A stretch of DNA of 64,000 bases. Origin: Casuarius casuarius. Taxonomy: Eukaryota > Chordata > Aves > Casuariiformes > Casuariidae. How positions within the stretch are numbered: position 1 is the first letter of the stretch; each line of letters begins with the position of its first letter. Positions 1 through 12,238 of this stretch are shown here, in pieces. The DNA lies in the NCBI GenBank assembly GCA_003342895.1, contig PTFA01000050.1, forward strand, positions 2,993,856 to 3,057,855. The letters run 5' to 3'. The notes below the pieces were generated by a model, which searched no databases, was not told where the DNA came from, and saw only the letters and a program-made list of their open reading frames with translations. Position numbers and translations under genes: made by a program.

Positions 1-235
1 GTGCCGGGCAGCCGGAGGCGGCGGGCGCGGGGGAGCCCCGGCCGCGCAGCCCGGGAGGGCGCAAGTTGCGCGGCTGCGCTCGGGAGCGCCCCGCTCGTGG
101 GAACCGCGGGCCGGTGCGGTTTAGCGAGGTGGAGCTGAGAAAAGCAGCGTTGCAGTGGGGCCGCAATTAGCGTTTCTGCACCCTGCTCGGTTCGCCCGTT
201 TCCTCCCGCTGCCCGAGGCGTGCGGCCGTGGTGGA
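1..235. promoter_or_regulatory. CpG-rich block at window start
   Basis: The first bases are GC-dominated with frequent CpG (cggaggcggcgggcgcgggg…). This may be the 3' edge of a larger CpG island whose main part lies before the window, possibly the main ZNF423 promoter. No exon or splice donor could be assigned. Confidence 0.5.
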
Positions 236-464
236 AGCAGGGACGAATCAGGGCCAGTTTCCTCAGCAAGCGGCGTCTGTCGGGCTGCAAACTTAAGGGC
301 ATAAAACGCTTGGCGCTGAAGAGGCAGCAGCAGAATTTAGGAAGGGGTGCGTTCATACCGGTTAAACACGAAACTTTACAAATAAACTCGTGCATAGTCT
401 TTGGGGGAAAGCAGCTGCCGAAACACTTACAGGGAGGGGGTATTTAAAACCCGGTGTTTTTCTC

Positions 465-640
465 CCCGAGAAGCCAGCCGCCGGCAGAACGCAGGCGGGC
501 AGGCCCGGCGGAGCCATGTGCCGCGCTGCGAGAGTCGCCTGCCCTCCGCTCGGAGAGGATTCCCGCGACCGAGGAGGCCGCGATTTCGGGGCCCTCCCCG
601 CGCGAGCCGTTGGGAGGGCAGCGCGGGGCTTGCTAACGTT
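465..640. other. CpG-rich patch
   Basis: A second short GC-rich, CpG-dense patch is separated from the first by about 230 bp of mixed sequence. It may be a shore of the same island. Confidence 0.5.
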
Positions 641-3600
641 TTATTGTCCTCCGTACAAAGCCCACGGCTCAGACTCAGTGGTCCGGGGGCTTTGTTGTGG
701 GAGCACAAAAGGACCATAACTTTTGATGCTTGTGATGAAACAAAAACTCGGGAGCATCCATTATTAAATAACTCGCGGACGGGCAAAATTAGCATTCAGT
801 TAATCAGACCGGCGAAAGAAAGAAATGAAACCCCATCCAGTGCCATTTCGTATGCTTATATTGAAATAGCCGTTATTTAATGGGTCATAATGTAGGTAAT
901 ATTTGCTCCAAATGTTTGTGAAGTTTCTGCAAAGTAAGCCCTCCGTTCTTTAAAACAGCTGCAAGGTTTTTTCCCGGCTAATGGTACGTTTTAGCTTTGC
1001 TGCTGCGTGGCGGGTTTGCGGTGTGGCATTGTGAACCTCCGCGAGCGAGGACAAGCTCTTTTAAAGGAGCTGCTTCAGTAATTGCTGTGTGAAGTGCTAC
1101 AGTCCATGGGAAGAAGAAAGGACAGAGCTGGACTATTTCTAGGGGATGTTCTGAATTATGTTGTTTGAAACGAAAAGGATCGCAGTTTGAGAAGAGTCAC
1201 CGAGGCCCCAGGTCATGACTTCCCTCAGACAAGGGGATCACATTTAGTGGACAGGCCTCCGGGGCTTTAAAATATTTTTTTCTGTGGTTAAATACCACAT
1301 CTAGTGTTCAGGAAATAGTTTTATGTCAGCGAAAACCATATTTGCTTTAGAAGCTCAACTAATAAACATTGACACCTTGCTATAAAATAAAATTCTGTCT
1401 TTACCATTTATTAGTCATTTCTTTCCTACTTCGTTGCTTTTTCGGTGGCAATATCTATGGCAAGATATTGATACTTTACCATGAAAAGTTGACCCTGTTT
1501 CTAATACAGAACAGATCACTATTTACAATGGCATTTTTGTACATTGAATCGGGTAACTTACTGGCAAGTCTTAGTTAAGAAATATTCTCTATGTAATGTA
1601 GAAATATCTTTGCAACAATCAGGTTGGTAAAACCTGTTTTTTAAAGCTTCTAAATATTTCTATAGCCTTCAGGTAGAAAAAAATGTGTGTTCAGCTTCAG
1701 CATAACCTGACTGTAAATTACACCTCTCAGCATTAACTGACTACAGGCAATCAAAAGAATGATCAGGATCTGGGTGAAAATTTTGATAACATGAGGCAAC
1801 CCATATACGTATATGTGGGATATGGAATTTCTTCCTTTTCCTACATTCATCCATATCTTCTGCTTTTAGAAGGTCCATCATATACATTTTGTGGTCTAGG
1901 GAGTTGGCAACCCAGTAGATTGCCACAGTACACGTTTCCATGGAAATAATTGAGATGTAATAAATAAAGGCACTCTGAGGTCACAGGTTTCCCAATTCAA
2001 CTGAGAAGAAAACAAGCGTAAATTATGTGGATATATGTGTAGCATTTAGGTCTTCAAATAATTTACTGGTTTTCTCTTTTCTGTATATTTATTTCACTTT
2101 GTATAGCAGCTTTTCTATGCATTAGCCAGGGTAGAGAGTTGTGTGTCCTTCCTCACTGAGGAAGACTGCGGGCTAAAGGGGGCTCGGTGCGAGCCTGTGG
2201 GGAAGGGCGTCGTTCTGCACGTGAAAGGCCCGTCGTCCGTGTGTTAGCCGTGACTGATGCTGTCTTCGACTTTAAAGAAGCAACTGACTTGGACAAAGTA
2301 TCCAGTGATGACAACTATTAGAGCCATGTAATTTAAAATGAAGGAATTGTGAAACAGAACTGGAAGCCGCGAGCCTGTAGGCCCCGTAGACCCGCGCTCT
2401 GCCTTGTGAGGGGTCTGGTTCAGGCGCTCAGAAAGTTGCAGTCGTTGCTCCAGCTGTAACTGTACCAGTAGCCGGGCAATTTTGCCTCGTGTGGGGCTGG
2501 TGATTTGCAGTACAGTACGCCGATCTGTCGTAACCGTAACTTGGATTGTGCAAGCTCAAAGAAATCCAGCCTTTGTAGCTAGTGGTTGGGGAGGATGTTC
2601 TCCTTGGTTTAAATGAAGCTCTTCTGAGATCAACCAGGATAGAGGAATTGTGAGTCTTTGTTAGCCTAAAAAATAAATGATTCAGTGGTAATGTAGTGTT
2701 AGCAGCTGTGGTTTGAAACACTTGTCTATCCTGCAGCTTTCCTCTACATTGTAACTGAAGACCATGACTGTAATTTTTCCTCAGTACAGAATCATCTTTT
2801 GTAAAGCTGTCAGTAACTTGATTTGTTGAAGGCTTTTACAGTTATCTGTAGAGTTGCACATCACTAATGTTATTAAAATCACATGATCTTGAACCCCAGA
2901 CCCATAATTACAGTCGTGAACATCAAAGTACGCTATGCCTCCATCACAAGTGATCCACGGTAATGTCAATGCAAATGTCTTTAAAAGTTTGTTCTGTGCT
3001 ATCAACTTTGGAGAGATGCTGGGCTCCAAGTTTGCTATGGGGTCTGTGAAAGGTAGTTGTTAAGGATCTCTGTTGAGACCTGTATGAAGCTGTAGCTTAT
3101 CATGTTACAACTTAGGCATGTTTTGGAGCCGATTATATGAAAGAAAGCATGTGAAATGTTGAGGTCCTGGTAATAGAGCCATAGGTTTAAAGTCCCATGT
3201 AATTTTAATTCGAGAATTACTTGAATGCAGTTTGTGGGGACTGGGCTCCTCTTGGCACAAGGTTTTAAGCATCAGATGCACTTTGGTTGCTGAATTTGAC
3301 AGTTCTGCAAATTGCTGTCAGATTGCAAGGGTATTCTGTGCATAAACATGCTAGTCAGTAATCAAACTGTTTTGCAAAAGAATGCACTAATTAAGTCTAG
3401 ATTTGTTATCCTACTTGAAGTTGCAGAATTGCTGTCATATTTTTTTGCTTTCAGTTGGCAAAAAATGCTGATAGAAACTTTCTGATTCACACCCTACCTG
3501 CCTCATTTGTGTCAGTCAAAAAAAAAGAAAAGAGGAAAGGAAAGAAAAATGTTGCTCTCTACTTCGTTATCTGCAAAGTAAATAAAAATACTTCAACCAT

Positions 3601-6279
3601 TTGCTGGGTTCCAATTAGCTGATTGCTATGAATGATCTTCTTTAAAGGAATGCTGTTTTACCTATCTGCTCATACAAAGGTTTGATTTTTAATGTCTTGT
3701 GAAAAGGATTCTCTTTGTCTTGATTGATGTCAAGAATAAAAGCGTGATGGTAATATCCCTTTGAAAGCTATTGTATTGTCAGCTCTGGCTGACAGCAGGA
3801 GGCCCTCCTAGTGCTATAGATTAGCGCTGTGAAAACACTGACATTTTCTTTGTTATATTGCTGTTGTTCTGCTTGCAAAGTCAATTATACAATGTCGGAG
3901 CTCAGTTACAGAGTTGACTGTGGAAGTAACAATGTCTTTCATACTTGTCTTAAAGATATAATTTTCTTTTTTTCCCAGTTGATAGAGAAGAACCTGAAGG
4001 TACTGGCACAGTACATTCTACAAATTAAATTTTGACAAGTATAATCATAATTGCCAAATACAAGAGACTTGTGCGATTATCCTTTAATTTTACAGTTCAT
4101 TCAAGTTTCGGTGGAATTTTATTGATACAGTGAAAGCAGCAGCTAAAATTGATAAAACTCATATCAAATAAGATTACAGTCTTGATTGTTCTTTATCAAG
4201 TGTAGCTTTTGGGGGATTTGGAATAACTGGAGCTGTCGGTGTTTCGCTGTGGGGCTGGCGCCGGGAGAACGTTTGAATCCGTGCCGGATACCCAGCCTTG
4301 CCTTTGGGGATTAGCCTACCGGCTTTAATTTTTGTGCGTGTGTTTTGATACGAGCCCAGCAGCGTTCTCCCACGGACTCCAGAAGTCCCCTCTTCCTCCC
4401 TTCTTCTCCCTCCGGTGTGCTCTCCTGGACAGGGTCTGCGTGGTATTTAACTGGTTTTACTGATGGAAACTCCTGCCTGTGTGCAAACACCTTTTAATTG
4501 TGGTCTGTTCCCATTGGTCCTAGCGCACTTAACTAATAAATGTGGCCAAAAATTGAAACAGTGGAAAAGGTAACGCGTGTGGTTTAAATACAAATGGGAA
4601 GAAATTAGAGATCTCATGTTTTTGGTGCTGCTACATCTACCGTCATTGATGAGAAAGAGTAGCATGCAGCGATAGCGGCTTGCAGAGAACACTTATTTTT
4701 TTTTTCTTCGAAAGTATTTGTGTCAAATCAGTGCAAGTTAAAGAACATCATTCACTGCTGAATTGCTTCAGATGACACATGCAAAAAATAATCAGAGAGC
4801 TCTTGTTAGGATGTTAATTGTAGGATTTCTAAATTACTATTATGAACTAACAGAGTAACAAAAGATTCCACAGTTACCAGTAATTTGTCAGGATTTATTT
4901 TGTTTTTCTTCAATAATTGAAAATTAATGTCTTGAAGTGAAAGCAGATGTTCATGCCATCCTCTGAATTGGATTTAAAAATGATGCTTTGTAGATGCGTT
5001 AAGCTTGTCTAAACACAAATTGTCTTATCATAGATGGGGCTTTGGCTTGGTTTTACCTATTGTTTGGTGCCAATTTAACTTTTATGTTAGACCTGTGAAA
5101 GCGGTTTCAGCCTGGTTAAATTAACTAAGCAAAGTGCTTGGGGTGACACCCAATGATCAATTATTGTAGTAAACATTTTTAAAGCACCCAACTCACCTGC
5201 TGGCTCTGGGAATGGCAATACTTGTTCATGCTGTAGTATTAATATTTACTTGTATCTTGGTAAACGTGCTCTTAATTGTTTACTCGGTTATTTTTACAGA
5301 ACTAGTCCATTTATATCCCCCACCCCCAATTTGTAGACTCAAAGTTTTGGTACATCACAACTTTAGAGAAATGCAAAACACCCGTTTCTTTTCCTTTTTA
5401 AAGGTATCTCCTAGTGTCATGCATTAGCCTGCAGTCCGTAAAAGAGAATAAATTTCTTCATGTATTAGAATATTCTCTTAAACAAAAGATTATTAATTGC
5501 CCACAATAATTGAACTGTCTTATACACATGCCTACGTCAAGCCCTCCTCACTCCGTCGGTGTTCTCCTTAAACGCCTCTGGAAAAGGCTGGCTATTATGT
5601 GCCATTGCAGCCTGGTAAATGCGCCAGAGTAATGAAATACTAAAAATATGAAGCCTATTACAGACGACTTCAGTTAAATCTTTACTGGCAGACGGTGGTG
5701 GAGAGGAGGGTCTGCTTTTTGTGTGTGCGTTGACACACGCGTGTGTTAGGAGAAGCCAGGTGTGCGTCTAGTGAAGCGGGAGCTAGCTCGGAGATGCCTG
5801 CGTCGCGTACATTTATACTTGTGGAGCCCCGAGCTCGAGTCTTACACATTTTCTTCTCTGATGTCCATTAGCAAATGTGGAAAAGCTGGCCGCTGGCTTT
5901 CCCCTCCGCGCGGCCCTGCAGCGCCCGCTGCGGCGAGCCGAGAGGGCCTTCGTGGAGCTGTGCGCGTTCGCTTAGGAAGGAAACCTCTTGCTTTCCACCT
6001 GCAGATTAGGCAACCGAAAGACCAATTTGCAGGACTTGTAAATGCCACTTGTTAATCATATGCAGTACGATTATTAATTTTTTTTCTTTTTCCCCCTTGG
6101 ATGCGTTAAGTCAACTTTCTAGCTTTTTATGTAATTGAAATTTGCCCTTTTGTTACCTGGGCATGAATTATTTTTGAAACGTTGTCATTACCCGCCCCGC
6201 TGTGAGGTTTATCTCTTCTGTTCATCCTAATTAAATAAAACATACTGTTGTTGGCCAGTCTCGCGTTGAAGGGAATTAC

Positions 6280-7200
6280 CTGCCTCAAGGCTCGTCGCTG
6301 GGCTCGCTCGCCACCGCGGACACCCGCTACCGCGTCTGCTTCCCGCTTTCCCTTCCCGAGGGGTCGGGGCGCGCCGGGCCGGCGGCGGGTGCTCTGCTCC
6401 AGAGCTGGACGAGCAGTGAAAGCCTCGTAACTAAAGTTTCCTTCCAAAGTGCAACTGTTGCTATTTTTTTAGGCAGAAGCTATGGCGGAGGGAGAGCCCC
6501 AGGGTCGGTGGTTGAGGCGCAGCGGCGGGAGAGGCCCCTCGCTGGGGAGGAGCGGGGGAGCTGCTGCGGGCAGTGCCGCTGCCCCGGCCCGGGCTCCCTG
6601 CCCTCCGCCCCGGGCCTTTGCTCTAGCGTAGCCTGATTCTGCTTTCCAACTATTAACAAATTATTACAGAGGGCAAAAAGACGAGTTTGCAATATGCATA
6701 TGTGGAAAAACCCTAAAACAATATTTTTACCCCCTCCAACCCCAAGACTCATCAAAATCCCTTTGCTCGCACAGCTACCGCTGAACGCATCCCTCCGAGG
6801 CTGCCTCCCCAGTGCCGGCCTTCTCCACCCGGTCACGTGCATTCGCCGCTGCGGGTTGTTGCGTGCGGCTCACCTGCGGCCGTGCAGCTTGCAGAGGCTC
6901 GGACGCTTCAACCCGCGGTGCGAGTCCAGCGCCGCTGGGCTCCCGGACGGCGCCTGGTGCTCGTCATCGAGGCTCCCCTCTCCGGCCTGCTTTTGCCAGC
7001 GTCGCGCTTCCTGCCGAGCGCGGCGAGGATGGGGTTTTACTGCTGGTGTCCGCATTGCAGCGGCGAGGGGGGAGAAGTGCGGCGATGCGGTGGGATCTTC
7101 TCGCTGGGGCGGCAGAGGACCCAGCAGCGCCGCGGCAGCCGCCGGGCCGCAGGGGCGAAACCCGAGGGGCGGCGGGGCGCCTTTAGCATCCCCTTAAGCA
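6280..7200. promoter_or_regulatory. CpG-rich region in two parts
   Basis: Two CpG-dense blocks (about 6280-6620 and 6800-7200) flank an AT-rich 200-bp core that includes atgcatatg and acaatatttttacccc. It could be a promoter or enhancer with a nucleosome-free middle. No exon was recognised. Confidence 0.5.
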
Positions 7201-9949
7201 GTAGGTGCAAATGGGCGGGCCCCAAATTGAACGTGAGCCTGCACCTTTTCAACCTCCCGTCCCCCAGGTCACAGAAGGAGAAGGAGGTGGAGAGAGCACC
7301 CGGGAGACGGGTGGCCTCAGCGCCTGGGGAGGGGAGACGGAAACCGGAGAAAGACAGGGAAAAACGGGAAAAGATGAGCCTGGAAACTCTGCTCCTTATG
7401 TGTGGGCGTGGAAGGTGTCTGAGGATCAGAGGCTACGTTTGGCATAAACGTTAATTTATCTGGAGCTGCATCTATGTTATCTCTAATGTTTAGTCTTAAG
7501 ATTGACAGAAGAAACAAATCAGAAAAGCTAGTCCAACCGCAGAAAGGGCTATGGCTAAGTGTGAGCAGAAAAGAAGATGCTAGAAGTGTGAAACACCTAA
7601 ACGCAATATCTTTTCTGCTCTTAACAGGCAGTGTCAGTGTTTTCCCATCTGGAGGAGTGTATTTGCTTTAGTTCAGAGCTGGCTTATGTTTAATATAGAG
7701 AAATTTGAGGACAACTGTGATTCCAGTCGTGAATTCTGGAAGTTCTGGTTATTTTATGATCGTGGTGCGTCCGCGCTGGGCCGGTGAGGACTTCTGGTGC
7801 GCCGGCCTGGGGCCAGGGAGAGGGGAGGCTCGCGGGTTAATCGCGGGGAAAAGTTTTCACACTTTTTACGTAAACACACACGCACACCCCAACTTGCATT
7901 ATCAGTGCCGCGTGTGCACATATGCACGGGAGGGAGGGTCTAGAGGCATCTTTAGCATCTTTTATGAGGCCTATTGGTAGGGCTGCAAAAGCAAGGAAGT
8001 TTTTCTGGCACGAGCCTTTCCTCAGCCCTGAGGAAGCAGCCGCCTTCTGGCTATTTTGCTTGATAGGTAAACACAGCTTTACTTTAATTTACTTACTCAA
8101 GCTCTTACTCAGATTCCTCTCGTTTCATTAGATTACTCGCACGAGTAAAGATGTACTGGATCGCATAGCAATGCCGAGCGCTTGTATTATTTATTGCTGG
8201 ATGCTGTGGAAGCGTTTCAGTCAGATAATTTGCTCATGGCCTCTTTTATTTCTAGGAAAATGGCATGCCTTGCCCTTCATAATTTCTTTGCTTTTACTGA
8301 CCAGACTGTTCCCCCAGAGGGCATATGGGATGTGGCAGAGTGTCGAAAATGCTGGGCTGGAGAAGGAGAGAAGGAGGGCTGAGTGTGTGGATTGCATGTT
8401 ATTTGTTTTATGCCGGATTTATATGGCAAAACCAGCGTGCTTTCAGAACTGACGCTTTGTGCAGAGTGCTGGAGTCAACTCTGGAGGAGGAAGTTGTTAC
8501 CGTGACACAATTTCTTTTAGTATAAAGAAGCACTTGCAGTCTGATGCTGAGCATCGTTTAGGAGTATAGCACAATGTATTATGAGCCATTTTAAAGTGAA
8601 ACTGGGAATGTGTGTCTTCAGCTCTCGCGCTGCATCTCAGCTAGTGCTCCCGCATTAAGTCCATTGTTACGAATTTCAAGGGTTTTTTTCTTTCCTAATT
8701 TATCTTTTCTGCTTGATAACCGGTTCATCAGACTGGTTTTAAGTCTCTGTTCTAGTGGTTTTTGTTCATAAATAAACACTAATGGGAGCTTCTGTGTTGT
8801 GGTTTTTTTTTTTCCCCTGGTTAATGTACTGAGATGTAGTGCCAAAGAAGGACTTGGGGGCGGGGGTGTGGGGCGGTGCGGGGGTGGTGGGGTGGCCCCG
8901 GGCTCCCACGTCGGCTCCTCGCATGCAGCTCTTCCCGTCCACGCTCTCCCGGCCGCTCGCTGAGCTGCTTCTCCAGAAACCTGGGGGAAACTGAAAAACA
9001 GCCTGGAAAACACCCTTTCAGCTGTGGGGGGTTTGGGGCGTACACCCAGCTCCTTCAGCGGGGTGTGCGGCGTGTTGGACACGCGCTATGGACTGACCCA
9101 AAGACCAACTTTGTATTTTTCTACTCTCAGCTATGATTTTTGCTCCTTGCCAGTGGGTCTGTATTCAAAATATGGCTCCAAAGACAACGCACAGAAAAAT
9201 GAGCTTTTAATTTGTCACCTGCTGGTGAACCACTCTGTCCTCCTTGAGATGCCAAATTGCAAATGAGGTTTCTGCATCCCCCTGCGCCGCCGTCCCAGAA
9301 ACGTCCTGCGTTTCATAGCTGCTCGTGGCAGGGCTGGAGGCACGGGAGCGCGCAAAGCAGGCGCAGGGCGACCCCGGGCAAGCGGAGCGGCGGGCAGGGA
9401 AACCGCGGTCTCCCCGCGGCTGTGGGGCACCGGCTACCTCCTGCAGCAGGGTCTGCTCGCGGCTTTCTGTTGGGCGTTGTGGGGAAAAACGGAGCGAAAC
9501 CATTTCTTTGTGCTATCGCTCGCTATTGGAAAAATCCACCTGAAGTCATCCTTAAAAGATTCAGCGCAAGTTCTGCACACTTCACCTTGGAGGCCGTTAC
9601 CCTGTCTGGCTGCGCACGCTGCTGCCTTCTCCACGGTGGGCCGCGCGCCCGGGGTGGCAAACGCCCCGGCTGATAGCGGTGGGTGTCTGCTCGCCAGCAT
9701 CCAACCACCCAGTGACAGTTTTCCTTGAGGTACAACCAGAGACCTCTGGTTGTTAATGCACAGGCGGAAAGCTAGGCCAGCTCTGCGGTGATGTGTAGTT
9801 GTATGCCGTTAAGGTGTTGCCTTGTGGTCGTGTGTGGCTGTACGCAGTAGAGGCATTGCCTTTTGTTCTTAAGCCATGTGTCTGATTTCAGAGTAGTGGC
9901 GAAAAACGTGTTTCCCACAGAGTAGGTAGTGTTTGGACTGTGCCATATC

Positions 9950-10255
9950 CGAACTTCTCGCTCTTGCGCCCGAGGCAGGGCGCTGCCGGGCCCGTCCCGT
10001 GCCCCCTCGCCCGGCTCAGCCTTGGCCTCGGCCTTGCACGCTCGCGGCCGCTGCCACCGGCACGGGCATCGCCCCTGCGTCCCTCCGTCCCGGGGGCCGC
10101 TGAAAGCGGTGGCAGGAGAAATGCTGTTTTGCGGGCAAACGCCGTGCCGTGCCGGGGGGGTTTCGGCGGGGACGAGCGGGCTGTGCGAGCGGCGGGAGCC
10201 GCCTCGGCCCTACCCCGGCTGCCGGCCTCGGCGGCCGCTGCCGTTGCTGAGGCTT
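9950..10255. other. CpG-rich patch
   Basis: A GC-rich block is bounded sharply by AT-rich sequence at 10260. A broader, weaker GC-rich zone precedes it at 9.3-9.7 kb. Confidence 0.5.
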
Positions 10256-10761
10256 GTTTGCTTTCTTATTTAGAGCGGTTCTGATGTGGCAAATTTAGAT
10301 GGCTTTCCCTGCTGTGCGAGGGCTATCTTTTTTTGCCTGTTTGCTTATTTTTAGTCACAGAAAATAAAAAATTGGCTGTTTGCCAGTAAGAAAAAAACAA
10401 TCAAAAGCCCCAAAGCGAGCTAGATAGTGTACCTTGCCTTGCTTTCTACAAACTCCCTTGGAATTGTAATTACTGCTCTGTTTTTTGTAGAAGCTTGTGG
10501 TTCACTGTGGAACAGATAACATATCAAAGAATAAAATAGGTTTTTGGTTTTCCTATTTATTATTAATCTTGTTTGGATTTGGCAAAATACTGTGGTGGGA
10601 AAATATAAAGAGACGTTCAAACCTTGACTCTTACATAAAGGAACAAAGGAGAGTAAGTTATTTAAATAACTTAATGTGCTTCTGCAATAGCGTTGCTTGG
10701 GCTGCAGTCTGGGCTCTATCACAGCCTTATTTTAAAAAATTGCTTTAAATTTTATAAATGT

Positions 10762-10799
10762 TTCTCTCTCTCTCTCTCTCTCTGTGTGTCTCTCTCTCT
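10762..10799 (+). repeat. (CT)n microsatellite
   Basis: An uninterrupted CT run is broken once by tgtgtgt and then resumes. It is a polypyrimidine tract on the + strand, with no splice acceptor AG immediately after it. Confidence 0.95.
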
Positions 10800-12159
10800 T
10801 TTGCAATACCTAACATACATTGTCTGCTCTGCTGTTAACTCCCTGATGCAGAATTCCTAAGTTTGGGCTAATAGAAAATTTGGAGGATTCTTCATTATCT
10901 GAACCTCTTGAGAAATACCAAATATGTTCCAGTAATTGTGGTGTAGTACAACAGGGAGTCACACTGGCAGTTTGTTGGAAAGGGTTTTTCCTGTAGTTAT
11001 GAAAACCATACAACTATTAAAATCCCCAAAACTGAAACCGTTGGGATTACTCATATACTTACAGTTAAGCGCATGCCTAAAGGTAGATATATTCAGCATG
11101 TATTTTTTGACTTGCATTTCACTCCTAGCTTGAGAATATCAGAAAAAAATATTCCTTAATCACTTCAGTCTTGTGCAGCCTTTTAATTCTGTGTTTGTGT
11201 GGCCTTAGCACAACAGGCTCTGGCTTGCAGCAGAAGCACCTAGGTGTTACTACAGAGCAAATTATTAACAATAAAGAATGGAAAGTTTGCAAAATACTAA
11301 GATCCTACAGGCCCGTAGCAAAGAGTTGGAGGCAGATTGCTCCCCTCCTGCCTTCTCTTCCTAACTCTGCCACAGCCTGGCGATGCATGCGCATATGTCC
11401 CTTAATTTTTCTCTCTCTTGGTTTTTTTCCATCGCAGTTGTATGCAAAGAGGGTATAGCACTTGTCCCTTGGAGATGAAAGTGAATTTATTAGACGCTCT
11501 GAGATCTTGGATAGATGAAAGTGAAATGAAACACTGATATTTTAGTTCAGGTCATAATTTTTGGTTTTGTTGGTTGTTTTGTCTTCCCTGCTCTAGAAAA
11601 TTAGATTTCTAGGACAGAATCAAGAAGAAATACTAGAAAGTGATGCCTGTTTTGTAGCAGTAGTATAGGGGCATTCATCCTTGTCTGGCAGCCTTGTGCT
11701 GGGAGGGCACTGTTTGTCTCGCTTTGCTGTCTGCAAGATAGTGGTGTTGTTACTACTTGCTTAGTGTGTCTTAAAAAGTTCCTTTGATTAAATATCTTTT
11801 GTCTTGTATTTGACTTTTTTTAATTTATTTTTTTAGAAAGCACTGGCATGTGTCTATAATTGTCTTGATGTATTGTCTCGAGGACTTAATTACCACACAT
11901 ATTATTCTTAAGAAACAAAATACCTTTTGTGTTTATGAAACGATATAAATAATTTGCTTTGAACTAGAATTTGGAAATATGCAGGTTGTGGAGTATAACT
12001 AATACAAAATGTTTTTGTTGCTCTTAAAAAAAAATTCCATTTGCACGAGTATCAATATGTGGGGGAATTTAATTTTAAAAACAGTCCCAGCCACTTTGAA
12101 GAAAAATATAATGCAGTACATAAACTCATTTTAGACACTACTTATTCTACCATGTCCCA

Positions 12160-12238
12160 TTAGTTGATGTTTGCACAGCGCTTTGAAAATGTAAAGCGCT
12201 ATATAAGTGCTTATTATTACTACATTATTATTATTCTC
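12160..12238 (+). mobile_element. Ancient L2/CR1-L3-type retroposon tail with (ATT)n
   Basis: The motif gcacagcgctttgaaaatg followed by taaagcgctatataagtgc and a run of TTATTATTA units is the typical 3' tail of L2-clade LINEs and the SINEs that use them. Only the tail is recognisable; there is no coding part. The same tail type is shared by several families, so the exact one is open. Confidence 0.55.

Noticed and set aside
220..300. Frame reading RPWWKQGRIRASF as a possible MSRRKQ-like NuRD exon
   Set aside because: Resembles the motif only at KQ; the conserved Met-Ser-Arg-Arg and Lys-Pro-Arg are absent and no donor in the correct phase follows.
2428..2721. Thr/Ser-rich minus-strand open frame
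   Set aside because: No start context, no similarity, and no flanking splice signals supporting an exon.
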